Source of the DNA: Bradyrhizobium sp. AZCC 1719
GTDB taxonomy: Bacteria; Pseudomonadota; Alphaproteobacteria; Rhizobiales; Xanthobacteraceae
Assembly (NCBI RefSeq): GCF_036924525.1
Contig: NZ_JAZHRU010000001.1
Location: 5,981,001-6,045,000, forward strand
Reading direction: 5' to 3'
Length of the DNA stretch: 64,000 nucleotides
Shown: positions 25,293 to 34,785 of the stretch, one piece after another
How positions within the stretch are numbered: position 1 is the first letter of the stretch
Layout: each line of letters starts with the position of its first letter
Made by a program: the position numbers and the translations under genes
Notes under the pieces: model-generated
Told to the model about the DNA's origin: nothing
Seen by the model: the letters and a program-made list of their open reading frames with translations, nothing else
Databases searched by the model: none

Positions 25293-28200
25293 TCAATCCT
25301 CGAACAATGCCCGCACGTCCTCTTCCGTGAGGGCTGATGCGATCCGTCCGTCGCGATCGAACAGGCTGTCGGCCAAGGCACGCTTCCGTTCCTTGAGCTC
25401 TTCCATTTTCTCTTCGACGGTGCCGGCCGCCACCAGCCGGTAGACAAAAACCGCCTTGTCCTGCCCGATGCGGTGGGCACGATCGATCGCCTGTTCCTCG
25501 ACGGCGGGATTCCACCAGGGGTCAAAGATGATCACCGTATCCGCCGCCGTCAAGTTGAGGCCGACGCCGCCGGCCTTCAGGCTGACCAGGAAGACGTCGT
25601 TCGTCCCGTTCTGAAAACCGTCGATCGCGCGCTTGCGATCCTTGGTCTCTCCAGTCAACACGCCATAGCGCACGCGTTCCGCGTCCAGGCGCTTTCGAAC
25701 CAGGTCGAGCATGGAGGTAAATTGCGAGAAGACGATGATCTTCCGGCCCTCGCTCAGCAGCTCCAGCACCATTTCCATCAATCGGTCGAGCTTGGCCGAC
25801 GGCCGCGCGACACTGTCGTCGAGCTTCAGCAGGGAGGGATCGCAACAGACCTGCCGCATTCTCAGCAACGCTTCGAGCACGACGATGTGGCTTTTGGCCA
25901 GACCGCGCTGCTGGATTGCCTTGCGAACCTTTTCTGACATCGACAGGCGGATCGCATCGTAGAGATCGCGCTGGCTCCCCTCCAGGACGATCCGCTCAAC
26001 GATTTCGCTCTTGGCAGGCAGCTCCGCCGCCACCTCCGCCTTGGTCCGGCGCAGCAGAAACGGCCTGACCCGCCGGGCCAGCGCGGCCGCACGGACCTTG
26101 TCGGCGCGCTTCTCGATCGGAGTCCGCCACTGACGGGAAAAGCCGGCCTTGTCGCCGAGAAAGCCGGGGTTGGCGAAACTCATAATCGACCAGAGTTCGC
26201 CAAGATGATTTTCCATCGGCGTCCCCGTCAGACAGAAGCGGTGCCGCGCCTTGACGTCGCGCAGCCATCGGGTGGTCGCAGCGTCAGGATTCTTGATCGT
26301 TTGCGCTTCGTCCAGCACCACCATGTGCCAATCGCGAGACAACAGGACCTCCCGGTCGCGCGCGATCAGCGGATAGGTGGTCAGCACCACATCATGCTCG
26401 GGAATGGCCGCAAAGCTGTGCTTGCGATCGGAACCATGCAGCACCAGGACTTTCAGGTCAGGCGCGAATTTCTGCGCTTCGTTGAACCAGTTGGTCATCA
26501 GGCTGGTCGGTGCGACGATCAGCGCCGGTTGTGTGAGAGCCCCGCGCGCCTTTTCCAGCGCAAGAAGGGCCAGGATCTGCACGGTCTTGCCGAGCCCCAT
26601 ATCGTCGGCCAGCACGCCGCCGAGATCGCTTTCGCGGAGCAGATCGAGCCAGGCCACGCCTTGCGCCTGATAGGGCCGAAGTCCGGCGCGAAAGCTCTCC
26701 GGCAGGCGCGGATCGCTCAAGCCATGGGCTTGAACCAGACCGGCGAGACGACGAAGATTGTCAGCGCCCCGGAAGACGAATTTGTCGTTCTCAACCCCGA
26801 GCAGCGGCACGACGTCTGCTCGTGACAGCTTCAGCTTCCCCGAACCGTCTGGGGAAATCCCGCTCAGGTTCAGACCATGTAGCGCCAATATCAGCGGAAG
26901 GAAGCGATCGGCAGCCAACGAAACATGGCGACCGTCCGCAAGCGGCAGATAGAAATGATCGCCGCTTTCGGCGAGCTGTTTGATCAGATCGGGAGTGAAG
27001 TCCGACCTCGACACCAGCGCGGCCAGCATCGGCGCAAGATCGCGCCGCTCCCCGTCAATTTCGATTCCGAGCGCGAGTTCGAACCAGTCGATGCTGCTGG
27101 ATTCCAGTTCCGCATCGAAGTCGCCCGATGCTGCCAGCCGATGGGGAAAGTCGTCATCGATATGGATCTCGAAACCCTGCGCCCGCAGTTCAGCCGCCTC
27201 AAGGTTGAGAAAATCGAGCCAGTCATAGGGCTCGTCGAGCGTCAGGTCACGGGCATGGCGGGAATCGAGAAAGGGAAACTTCGCCCTCGCCTCGACGAAA
27301 CCGAGATCGGTCAGGCGTCTGCGTGCCTCTTTCTCCTTCGGCTGACGGCGCTTGATCGCGTAGACCTGTCCGGCGTGGAATGCCTCCACCCGGCTCGCCC
27401 GTTCCGACAGGTCGATCTCGATCGGGCCGTAGCGGAAGCCGAGATGAGCGACCGCGACCTGGCCACTGTTTGCTCGCGCCTCGCGGTAGTAGAAGGAGAT
27501 CTCGCTCATCCGACCCTGTTGCAGGCGCAATACCGGGACCGGTTGCTCGTCGATCTGCACCGCGGCCGCAGGCGTCGCCGGCAACAGGCCGTGATGACGT
27601 TCCGGCAGACGCTGGCCGAGACGCCGCGACACTTCCATGACCTGGGCGCGCGGAATCTCCGGCGCCGACAAGAGCTGGCGGGCAAGCCGTGGCGGCAAGC
27701 TCAGTTCCACCGGTCCTATGGTCGCGGCGGACTCATCCACATAGACTGGCGGCTCGGCATTGAGCGCAATCGTTCCCGGCACGAGAAGGCAGGGAGCAAC
27801 ACCGCGCTTGCTGGCCTGGCGCCATTCGATCCGACCCTCGCGCTTGTCTCCCCATCGCAGCGGCAGTCGCTTATGGTCGAGCCAATAGGCGCGACCCGTC
27901 GCGACGATCCGCTGCAATAGCTCGCCCGAAAGCGGCCGTTGGCCGTAGTAAACTCCTCGAGACGTAGCCGAAATCTGACTTAAGATATCGATGTCGCTGT
28001 CGCGGTAATATTTCGGTGCCCGCTCGGGTGCAAAATCGGACACGCTGGGTTGGGAGTAGTTGCCGCCGAAATCACCGCCTTTCAGCACCCTGACCGAGAG
28101 CAGCGATACGGCCAGAAGCGGGGTCTGTACGCCCTCGCGGGAGGGATGCAGACGATAAAGCAGCCGCTGGTTCAGTTCGGCGGGATAATCGTCGCCGCGC

Positions 28201-28613
28201 ACCGCGTTGCCGACATTCTCAAGCCAGCTATTGACTTCGTAGCCCAGCACGGGCGGCAGGGTTGCCGCAGCTTGCTCGATCGCCGTGGAACCGACCGATA
28301 ACGGCTTCCCGCTGGTGGCTTCGAGCAGGGTTGCTGCCACATGCTTGCAATTGAAGGACATCGGACAGCTACATTCGCCGTCGAGGTCAGTGAGCCGGTC
28401 GCCGCTGAATTCAAGTTGAATATCGACGCGATACTCGTTTGATGCGCTTCCACGCACCTTGGCACGAAGGTGCGTCAGGTCTTCGCTGACCTCCAGTTCC
28501 TTGACGCGCCCTTGCGCTTGATAGACGTGCGCCTTCTCAAAAGCCGAACGGCTGAAGTAGTCATACAAGTCCTTGCGCTTCAGCAGATTCGAAAGCACGC
28601 AATGAAATTCCAC
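25293..28613 (-). CDS. SWIM-SNF2 family DNA/RNA helicase
   Basis: A 1106-residue protein. Residues about 75-105 hold a SWIM zinc finger (DGECSCPMSFNCKHVAATLLE, Cys-x-Cys...Cys-x-His). The SNF2 ATPase follows from about residue 660: ADDMGLGKT (Walker A), VVLDEAQTIKN (DEAQ box), LTGTPMENHLGELWSI, LLRRTK and, in the C-terminal lobe, VSLKAGGVGLNLTAADTVIIFDPWWNPAVEEQAIDRAHRIGQ. The middle about 550 residues have no nameable domain. Such bacterial HepA/RapA-like proteins remodel nucleic-acid-protein complexes, and some belong to defence or repair. It stands alone and ends close to the convergent VOC gene. Confidence 0.88.
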   Translation of the reverse strand: MEFHCVLSNLLKRKDLYDYFSRSAFEKAHVYQAQGRVKELEVSEDLTHLRAKVRGSASNEYRVDIQLEFSGDRLTDLDGECSCPMSFNCKHVAATLLEATSGKPLSVGSTAIEQAAATLPPVLGYEVNSWLENVGNAVRGDDYPAELNQRLLYRLHPSREGVQTPLLAVSLLSVRVLKGGDFGGNYSQPSVSDFAPERAPKYYRDSDIDILSQISATSRGVYYGQRPLSGELLQRIVATGRAYWLDHKRLPLRWGDKREGRIEWRQASKRGVAPCLLVPGTIALNAEPPVYVDESAATIGPVELSLPPRLARQLLSAPEIPRAQVMEVSRRLGQRLPERHHGLLPATPAAAVQIDEQPVPVLRLQQGRMSEISFYYREARANSGQVAVAHLGFRYGPIEIDLSERASRVEAFHAGQVYAIKRRQPKEKEARRRLTDLGFVEARAKFPFLDSRHARDLTLDEPYDWLDFLNLEAAELRAQGFEIHIDDDFPHRLAASGDFDAELESSSIDWFELALGIEIDGERRDLAPMLAALVSRSDFTPDLIKQLAESGDHFYLPLADGRHVSLAADRFLPLILALHGLNLSGISPDGSGKLKLSRADVVPLLGVENDKFVFRGADNLRRLAGLVQAHGLSDPRLPESFRAGLRPYQAQGVAWLDLLRESDLGGVLADDMGLGKTVQILALLALEKARGALTQPALIVAPTSLMTNWFNEAQKFAPDLKVLVLHGSDRKHSFAAIPEHDVVLTTYPLIARDREVLLSRDWHMVVLDEAQTIKNPDAATTRWLRDVKARHRFCLTGTPMENHLGELWSIMSFANPGFLGDKAGFSRQWRTPIEKRADKVRAAALARRVRPFLLRRTKAEVAAELPAKSEIVERIVLEGSQRDLYDAIRLSMSEKVRKAIQQRGLAKSHIVVLEALLRMRQVCCDPSLLKLDDSVARPSAKLDRLMEMVLELLSEGRKIIVFSQFTSMLDLVRKRLDAERVRYGVLTGETKDRKRAIDGFQNGTNDVFLVSLKAGGVGLNLTAADTVIIFDPWWNPAVEEQAIDRAHRIGQDKAVFVYRLVAAGTVEEKMEELKERKRALADSLFDRDGRIASALTEEDVRALFED

Positions 28614-28671
28614 GTCATGAGCAATTGGCTAGATAAGAGGATGGTTCGACGTGAGCAAGCTCATAAGCCCT

Positions 28672-28715
28672 AATCGCACTCGATCGTCCCCGGCGGTTCA
28701 ACGTCATACACGGCC
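28672..28715 (-). pseudogene. Short remnant resembling the 3' end of guaA
   Basis: On the minus strand the codons read VYDVEPPGTIECD then stop, against [19 protein letters not shown] in guaA at 51299. The 14-base stretch ATCGTCCCCGGCGG (28683-28696) is identical to 51312-51325 and is followed by the shared CGTCATACAC after a 6-base deletion. It is the third and most degraded such end in the window, and lies between the SNF2 gene and the next gene. It could be an old attachment-site remnant, but chance similarity cannot be excluded at this length. Confidence 0.5.
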
Positions 28716-28825
28716 GGGCTCACAACCCCTGGTTGAGTTGTCAATCCTACCAGAAGAACCACCAGTCGGTCGGTTTGCCGGGCCGCCGTCCAGAGTTTGA
28801 AAGTGCTCACGATTTCTTGAAGCCA

Positions 28826-29299
28826 TCACCCCGCCGCCGCCCGTTCGATCTCCGCGATATCGATCTTCTTCATCGTCATCATACTGTCCATCGCGCGCCT
28901 GGCGGCATCGCGATCGGGTCCGTTGAAAATCTCGAGCATCCGCTTGGGAATGATCTGCCAGGAAAAACCCCAACGGTCCTTGCACCAACCGCACGGCCCT
29001 TCCTGGCCCCCATTGGTGATGATCGCATTCCAATAGCGGTCGGTATCCTCCTGGCTGTCGGTCTGGACCATAAAGCTCACCGCCTCGTTCGGCTTGTAGT
29101 TGGGTCCGCCGTTGAGCCCCAGGAAGCGCCGGCCGAGCACGGCGAACTCGACCGTCAGTTCCTCGCCCTGCCCTACGCCCGGCTTGGCGGATGCATGGCC
29201 TGCGCCGACACGGCTATCGGGAAAGGTCGCGGCGTAAAACTCCGCCGCCTCACGTGCTCTGCCCTGATCGAACCACAGGCATGTTACAAGCTCGGCCAT
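28826..29299 (-). CDS. PhnB-like VOC protein (3-demethylubiquinone-9 3-methyltransferase fold)
   Basis: A 157-residue protein of the PhnB/YdcE-like group: CLWFDQGRAREAAEFYAATFPDSRVG at the N-terminus and QEGPCGWCKDRWGFSWQIIPKRMLEI, the family hallmark WCKDRWGFSWQI. Despite the old name these proteins are not methyltransferases but VOC-fold proteins of unknown function. It is monocistronic on the minus strand. Confidence 0.84.
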   Translation of the reverse strand: MAELVTCLWFDQGRAREAAEFYAATFPDSRVGAGHASAKPGVGQGEELTVEFAVLGRRFLGLNGGPNYKPNEAVSFMVQTDSQEDTDRYWNAIITNGGQEGPCGWCKDRWGFSWQIIPKRMLEIFNGPDRDAARRAMDSMMTMKKIDIAEIERAAAG

Positions 29300-29501
29300 C
29301 GCAATCTCCTATCAAGAACTCGCGCCGTCGACTGGCTTCGAGGGTAGCGCCCTGGCCTCCACGCCATCGCCACCGGCGAAGCGAGCGTCCCCCGCATTAA
29401 GCTTACGCCTTAACCAATAATTAATTATGGCTTTGCGGGCACGAAAGGCTCAGCTTAGCGTTTTGGCAATGCTGCTCAGTAACCTACGATGGGTGAGTGC
29501 C

Positions 29502-29849
29502 ATGACCTATAAAACGACGTTGATCGCGTCTCTCAGTGCCGTCGCGCTTGTCCTTGCCGCGGGCGAGGCATCTGCCGATCCGGGCGTCGCGCGGGGCGCA
29601 GGTGTTGCGCCGTCGCGTCCGGCTTTCCCGGCATTCCCCAAATCGGGGCACCATCACCATCATCGGGGCGTAAGCGGTTTCTGGCCGGCCGGCGGCGTCG
29701 TCTATGGTCTGTCGGATGAGGTCGACCGACCGGTCGTCGTGGAGACTCCGCCTCTCAAAACATCGGACGATATCCGCTTCACGTGCGTGTACGATATTCC
29801 CTGGGATTACGTCCATCGATGTCCGCAGTTCACCACGCCTCGGCAATAG
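29502..29849 (+). CDS. Small secreted protein with a His run, unknown
   Basis: A 115-residue protein from ATG 29502; the longer frame from 29427 would place 25 extra residues before a normal signal peptide (MTYKTTLIASLSAVALVLAAGEASA). The mature part has an APSRPAFPAFPKSGHHHHHRG stretch with five consecutive His, then a Cys-containing end (RFTCVYDIPWDYVHRCPQF), so a disulfide is possible. The His cluster could bind metal. I do not recognise the family; it is probably exported to the periplasm. Confidence 0.6.
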   Translation: MTYKTTLIASLSAVALVLAAGEASADPGVARGAGVAPSRPAFPAFPKSGHHHHHRGVSGFWPAGGVVYGLSDEVDRPVVVETPPLKTSDDIRFTCVYDIPWDYVHRCPQFTTPRQ

Positions 29850-29944
29850 TTTGAGAGCATCTGTGTGGACGCTGCTCCGCAATGCAGCCTAGGGCTGACG
29901 GCGGCGCGCAAACTACAAATGTTGTGTGTACCAATGAGACCAGC

Positions 29945-29973
29945 GCCCGGTTCTGATCGAATCAGAGCCGGGC
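29945..29973. repeat. Palindrome, GCCCGGTTCTGAT family
   Basis: GCCCGGTTCTGAT, a CGA loop and ATCAGAGCCGGGC form a 13-base-arm hairpin with one mismatch. A perfect copy is at 35985-36025. It is placed just after the small secreted gene and before the lyase gene, where it could terminate transcription. Confidence 0.7.
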
Positions 29974-30064
29974 TTTAGATTCTGGTTCAGGCTTTCGCTG
30001 CATGTCCGGGCCTGCTCCGGCCGTGCGCCCTCGTCGCATGCCCCGCCACTACGGAGAAATTCCC

Positions 30065-31237
30065 ATGAATGACCAGACCCTCGTAGTCCAGTCCATGAAG
30101 GCCAGTACACACGGCTTTGCGAGTCTCGCCGTGCCGACGTATCGCGCTTCCACCATCGTCTTCGATTCCGCCGAAGAGTACCAGAATCGCGGCAAGCGAC
30201 CGCCGGACGGCTACAGCTACGGCCTGTATGGCACCCCGACGACGCGAGAACTCGAGCAGAAACTGACGGCGCTCGAGAACGGTGTCCGCACCTTCCTCAC
30301 CCCCTCCGGTCAGGCGTCAAACGCCTTCGCGTTGCTCGCACTGTTGTCTGCCGGCGACCGCCTGCTTATGGCCGACAACGTGTACCCTGCCACGCGCGCC
30401 TTTGCTGACCACGACCTCAGAAAGCTCGGCATCGACACCATCTTCTTCGATCCGACGTCATCGGAGGACCTTGCCGGCAAGCTCCACGGCGGTGCGAAAA
30501 TGGTCTGGTGCGAACAGCCGGGGTCAACGACCATGGAGGTGACCGACCTGCCGCGCCTTGCCGAACTGAGCCATGCAGCGGGTGCGCTGGTCGGATGCGA
30601 CAATACCTGGGCAACGCCGCTCAACCTGAAGCCGCTCGATCTTGGAGCGGACATCGTCACCGAAGCGCTCACAAAATACGTCGCCGGCCATTCCGACGTC
30701 TTCATGGGCTCCATCACTGTGCGTGACGAGAAATTCGTCGAGACGATGCGTTCAACGCTGGGCCGTTATGGCATAGGCGCCTCGCCCGACGACGCGTCTC
30801 TCGTGCTTCGAGGCATGGAAACGCTGGCCGTCAGGCTATCCTACAGCTCCCGGGTGGCGACTGATATTGCCTCGTGGCTCGTCTCACAGCCGATCGTCGA
30901 GGCAGTGCTCTTTCCGCCGCTGGCGCAATCGCCGGGCCACGCCCTCTGGAAGCGTGACTTCCGAGGTGCAAGCGGTGTGTTCAGCGTGATCTTTCGGCGA
31001 GGTATGGCGGCCCGCGTGCTTCAAGCTCTCGATACGCTGCGCATCTTCTCAATCGGAGCTTCCTGGGGAGGAACGCGCAGCCTTGTGGCACCGATGCCCG
31101 TCGTACAGCATCGCAGCGTCACGCCCTGGCCCCACGACGATTTGGTTTTGCGCTTCAGCATCGGGCTCGAAGCGGAACAGGATCTCCATGCAGACGTCGA
31201 AAGGCTTTTGCAGAGATTGTCCGCGGATCCGCAGTGA
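30065..31237 (+). CDS. PLP-dependent cystathionine beta-lyase-like enzyme
   Basis: A 390-residue Cys/Met-metabolism PLP enzyme from ATG 30065. Landmarks are YSYGLYGTPTTRELEQKLTALENG at the substrate side, TPSGQASNAFALLALLSAGD, and the PLP lysine in TEALTKYVAGHSDVFMG. Its length matches MetC rather than the longer gamma-synthases. The C-terminal half has SIGASWGGTRSLV, as in MetC. It should split cystathionine to homocysteine or act on related thioethers. No methionine gene is adjacent. Confidence 0.85.
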   Translation: MNDQTLVVQSMKASTHGFASLAVPTYRASTIVFDSAEEYQNRGKRPPDGYSYGLYGTPTTRELEQKLTALENGVRTFLTPSGQASNAFALLALLSAGDRLLMADNVYPATRAFADHDLRKLGIDTIFFDPTSSEDLAGKLHGGAKMVWCEQPGSTTMEVTDLPRLAELSHAAGALVGCDNTWATPLNLKPLDLGADIVTEALTKYVAGHSDVFMGSITVRDEKFVETMRSTLGRYGIGASPDDASLVLRGMETLAVRLSYSSRVATDIASWLVSQPIVEAVLFPPLAQSPGHALWKRDFRGASGVFSVIFRRGMAARVLQALDTLRIFSIGASWGGTRSLVAPMPVVQHRSVTPWPHDDLVLRFSIGLEAEQDLHADVERLLQRLSADPQ

Positions 31238-31308
31238 GTGACGGCGAAGCTCGTGGCGCAATAGCGAAGGCTAATCCGAGCTGGCGGAATGTCTATTCCG
31301 CCTATCGT

Positions 31309-31333
31309 TGATCTACTTTTCAAACAGCATGAG
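31309..31333. repeat. 25-base dispersed repeat
   Basis: TGATCTACTTTTCAAACAGC and five further bases recur at 45907-45931 with one mismatch in 25. The second copy sits 15 bases beyond the guaA remnant. Its function is unknown. Confidence 0.6.
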
Positions 31334-31363
31334 CGTCGCGGGCCAAGAGGCGACATGCCGGAT

Positions 31364-31804
31364 TCAAATTGCCTGCAGGGTCGCGCTCTCTCGCGATGCG
31401 GCTGCCGCATCACGCATGACGCCGGACACGGTGCTGTATGCCTCCACCCAGGCGGACTTCGCCGCTGGCGTCCAAGCCTCTTTCAACCCCTGCTCCAGTG
31501 TCCATAGCAAGGCTGCACCAACCGTTTCGTAATGCCGATCCTCTACGCCATACCGAATATGGTTCCGCCCGAGGATCTCTAGCGTCGGTATCAACGACGG
31601 CAAGTCATCGACACTGTTGATCACGGCACTCAGTGCCTGGACGAGCTTCCGGCGCTGCTCTTTCATATCGGCATTCTTGAACAATCGCTGCAGCGATGGA
31701 TCGAGCGTAAACAGTCTCTCATAGAACAAACCAGCCGCGATATCGCTGATCGGAATCACCTTTGCCCAGGTCGTCTTGAGAAGTTCTTTAGTTTCAGGAG
31801 ACAT
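31364..31804 (-). CDS. Single-domain globin
   Basis: A 146-residue globin without the FAD/NAD domains of flavohemoglobin. KELLKTTWAKVIPISDIAAGLFYERLFTLDPSLQRLFKN is helices A to C, and GRNHIRYGVEDRHYETVGAALLWTLEQGL carries the proximal His and the flavohemoglobin-like helix G. It is comparable to Vitreoscilla-type haemoglobins that bind O2 or NO. It is monocistronic and has no obvious FNR or NorR site seen by eye. The gap to the SDR gene (31805-32053) shows no gene. Confidence 0.87.
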   Translation of the reverse strand: MSPETKELLKTTWAKVIPISDIAAGLFYERLFTLDPSLQRLFKNADMKEQRRKLVQALSAVINSVDDLPSLIPTLEILGRNHIRYGVEDRHYETVGAALLWTLEQGLKEAWTPAAKSAWVEAYSTVSGVMRDAAAASRESATLQAI

Positions 31805-32053
31805 GGCAGCACTTTCCTATCCGTTTGAATAATCTGATCGGAACACTGCAAATATGTACTGGGCCAACGCGCCAAGGTTCGATACCGGCACAATGATTTG
31901 TTGAGATCAGTACGTTCTCTTACTGCGAACGGCCCCAAAAGGAGCAGCGGGTCGCAGTTCATCTTTAGACCCACAGCAACGGTCACTTCGGTTCGGGGGG
32001 CGCGTGCGCGCCCCCGACACCAACATTAGCGTCAACGCGCTCCGGCGTATCGG

Positions 32054-32809
32054 TCAGATGACCTGGCCGCCGGAGACTTCGATCCGCTGGGCGTTGATCC
32101 AACGATTGTCCTCGCAGAGCAGGCTCGCGATCATCGGACCGATGTCATCGGGCTGGCCGACACGGCCGAGGGTGGTCATGCCCGCGAAGGTCTTGTTGAG
32201 ATCCGGCGTATCGCGGACGGCGCCGCCGAGGAAGTCGGTCTCGATCGCGCCCGGCGCCACCGTGTTGACCGCAATGCCGCGGCTGCCCAGCTCCTTTGCC
32301 ATGTAAACGCTGAGCACTTCCACCGCCCCTTTCGCCGCCGCATAGGCGGAGAAGCCGGGGAAGGACACGCGGGTCAGGCCGGTGGAAAGATTCACGATCC
32401 GGCCGCCATCGGCGATCAGCGGCAGCAGCGCCTGGGTGAGGAAGAACACGCCCTTGAAGTGAACGTTGACCAGCTTGTCGAACTGCGCCTCGGTCGTCTC
32501 GGCGATCGACGCCATATCGCCATGGCCGGCATTGTTCACGAGGTAATCGAATGTGTCGCGCTGCCAGGTTTTCCGAAGCATCGTCCGCAGTCGATCGGCG
32601 AACGAGGCGAAAGTAGAGACATCGCTGACGTCGAGCTGCAGGGCGACCGCCTTGCGGCCGATCCCCGCTATCTCGGCGACAACGGCTTCGGCGTCCTGCT
32701 GCCGGCTTTGATAGGTGATGATGACGTCGCTGCCCTTGCGGGCGATGTTGAGCGCCGTGTTCCGGCCGAGCCCGCGGCTTGCACCGGTAATGAGGGCGAT
32801 CTTGGTCAT
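32054..32809 (-). CDS. SDR family oxidoreductase
   Basis: A 251-residue classical short-chain dehydrogenase: ALITGASRGLGRNTALNIARKG, YLVNNAGHG, SAYAAAKGAVEVLS with Tyr and Lys in register, and VAPGAIETDF. An AGGAGCACGACC ribosome-binding site precedes ATG 32809. Its substrate is unknown. It is divergent from the AraC gene, which is the likely regulator, with 137 bases between. Confidence 0.87.
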   Translation of the reverse strand: MTKIALITGASRGLGRNTALNIARKGSDVIITYQSRQQDAEAVVAEIAGIGRKAVALQLDVSDVSTFASFADRLRTMLRKTWQRDTFDYLVNNAGHGDMASIAETTEAQFDKLVNVHFKGVFFLTQALLPLIADGGRIVNLSTGLTRVSFPGFSAYAAAKGAVEVLSVYMAKELGSRGIAVNTVAPGAIETDFLGGAVRDTPDLNKTFAGMTTLGRVGQPDDIGPMIASLLCEDNRWINAQRIEVSGGQVI

Positions 32810-32946
32810 GGTCGTGCTCCTGTTGCGTGAGTGACCACGCCGATATGGCGCACGCGAGCCAGCCTTAGTTGCCAGAACCTCGACGATCCTTGCCTAATCC
32901 TCCAGATCGAATTTACGCATCAATCCGGGCGCGATAGGATTGCCGC

Positions 32947-33837
32947 ATGACCGACACTCTCCTCAAGGCTGTTCGCCGCTATGCGCAGGCCAATGCCGAT
33001 CCGGCCGGGATTGCTCGCACTCCCATTGCCGGTCTGACGGCCATTCGTGCGACTGCACCGAGCGGCCTCGACTACGCGATCTCCCGACCGCTCGTCTGTC
33101 TCGTGCTGCAGGGAACCAAGCACGTGACGATGGGCAATCGGGCCTTCACATTCAGCGCGGGTGACTCTTTGCTGGTCACGGCTGACGTTCCAACGGTGAG
33201 CCAGGTCAAGCGGGCGAGCATCGCCTCGCCCTACTTCGCGCTCGTGTTGGACCTGGACCCGCCGGTGATCGCAGACCTCGCCGTAGAGATGAAAGCCGTG
33301 CCGACCGCCGACGGCGCGCCGGTGCGCTGGGAGCCGACCGATGCCGAGGTTACCGACGCGGCCCTTCGGCTGATGCGCCTGATTGAGCGCCCGGCGTCCG
33401 TGCCGGTGCTGCGCACACAGTTGATACGTGAGATGCATTACTGGCTTCTGACCGGCCGGCACGGAGAGGCGATCCGGCGTCTTGGCTGGCCGGACGGTCA
33501 CGTGCAGCGAGTGGCGCGCGCGGTCGCAGTGCTTCGGGCCAAGTTCGCCCAGCCATTACCGGTCGAGCAACTGGCGGCCGTTTCCGGAATGAGCCCGTCG
33601 TCCTTCCATCAGCATTTCCGGGCAGTGACGTCGCTTTCGCCGCTGCAGTTCCAGAAACAATTGCGCCTGATCGAGGCGCGACGCCTGATGTTGTCCGAAG
33701 GGATGGCCGCGAGCAGCGCCGCCTTTGCGGTCGGCTACGAGAGCGCGTCGCAGTTCACCAGGGAATACGGCCGCCTGTTCGGCTTGCCGCCGGGCCGGGA
33801 GACCAAAGCAGCGAGAGGGAACGTCCAGGCCGCCTGA
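32947..33837 (+). CDS. AraC family transcriptional regulator (AraC_N type)
   Basis: A 296-residue regulator. The N-terminal cupin-like domain contains RPLVCLVLQGTKHVTMGNRAFTFSAGDSLLVTADVP, the AraC_N family signature, and the C-terminal HTH pair contains LAAVSGMSPSSFHQHFRAVTSLSPLQFQKQLRLIEARRLM and AFAVGYESASQFTREYGRLFG. It probably controls the divergent SDR, following the usual arrangement in proteobacteria. The inducer is unknown. Confidence 0.88.
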   Translation: MTDTLLKAVRRYAQANADPAGIARTPIAGLTAIRATAPSGLDYAISRPLVCLVLQGTKHVTMGNRAFTFSAGDSLLVTADVPTVSQVKRASIASPYFALVLDLDPPVIADLAVEMKAVPTADGAPVRWEPTDAEVTDAALRLMRLIERPASVPVLRTQLIREMHYWLLTGRHGEAIRRLGWPDGHVQRVARAVAVLRAKFAQPLPVEQLAAVSGMSPSSFHQHFRAVTSLSPLQFQKQLRLIEARRLMLSEGMAASSAAFAVGYESASQFTREYGRLFGLPPGRETKAARGNVQAA

Positions 33838-33897
33838 TTCACCCTGCGCGCCGTTCACCAGTTCGTCACGATGAGAACGCCAAGCGGCTATCGATAG

Positions 33898-34533
33898 TTA
33901 CTTCCTTGCCACAACGAACGGCCGCCCGTCCTTGCCGCGCGAGGCATGGCGAGCGCGCTCGATGATTTCAAATCCCGCTGCCGAAATTTCGCGCTCCAGG
34001 TCCTCCGCGGACAGGAACGCCACATAGGGCGCCTTGCCGACGAGCTGCATCAAGGGCAGCGCAATGCGCAATAGCGGATTCATTTCCTTCAGGCACGGCG
34101 TCTTGGAAATGAAGACCCCGCCGGGCCGCAGCAGCCGATGGACGCCTCGGAGCGCCGTTTCGCGCTCCGCCACCAGATGCAGGACATTGAAGCCGAAAGC
34201 GATATCGAAACTCGCGTCCGGCCACGGCGCCGCCTCGGGCCGCGCCACTTCGAACGTGGCGTTGCTGCAGCCTTCGGCTTTCGCCTTTTCGCGCGCGATC
34301 GCGATCATTTCGCCCGATAAGTCGGTCGCCACAATGCGCCCGACCGATGATGCAAGTCTTAGCGCCGTCGTTCCCGTCCCGCATCCGAACTCAAACGCCG
34401 TTTCGTCCCCCTTGAGGTAATGTCGCGTCCGCTCAAGCGTGCGCTCATAGCCCGCCATGTCGGCGATCGGGTCGGCGGCATATTTGCGCGCAGCGCGATC
34501 CCAGAACTGCGCGTCATTTGCAACACGAAACAT
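33898..34533 (-). CDS. Class I SAM-dependent methyltransferase
   Basis: A 211-residue methyltransferase. FEFGCGTGTTALRLASSVGRIVATDLSGEMIAIAREKA is motif I plus the SAM-binding strand, and DIAFGFNVLHLVAERETALRGVHRLLRPGGVFISKTPC is the catalytic side. CAGGAGAGCCGCC is a strong ribosome-binding site before the ATG. The substrate is unknown; the family resembles ubiquinone/menaquinone-type methyltransferases. It is convergent with the AraC gene. Confidence 0.85.
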   Translation of the reverse strand: MFRVANDAQFWDRAARKYAADPIADMAGYERTLERTRHYLKGDETAFEFGCGTGTTALRLASSVGRIVATDLSGEMIAIAREKAKAEGCSNATFEVARPEAAPWPDASFDIAFGFNVLHLVAERETALRGVHRLLRPGGVFISKTPCLKEMNPLLRIALPLMQLVGKAPYVAFLSAEDLEREISAAGFEIIERARHASRGKDGRPFVVARK

Positions 34534-34785
34534 GGCGGCTCTCCTGCGCGGTGACTTCTAGCATACGTGCAGGAAATGGAAATGCTAACGGCGACGCAGG
34601 TGCGCGGGGTGGATTCGCGAAAGCGTAACCCGCCGTTCAGGCGTTCGTCATGATGTGACAATGCGGTGAATTACCCCCTCGACTAACTGACTAATTAATC
34701 GCGGCCAGAAAAGACTGTCGCAACGACAATTCGTTTCAAACCGCGATGGCCGTTTTAGACAGGACCGACGGCACCGGACGAGCGA

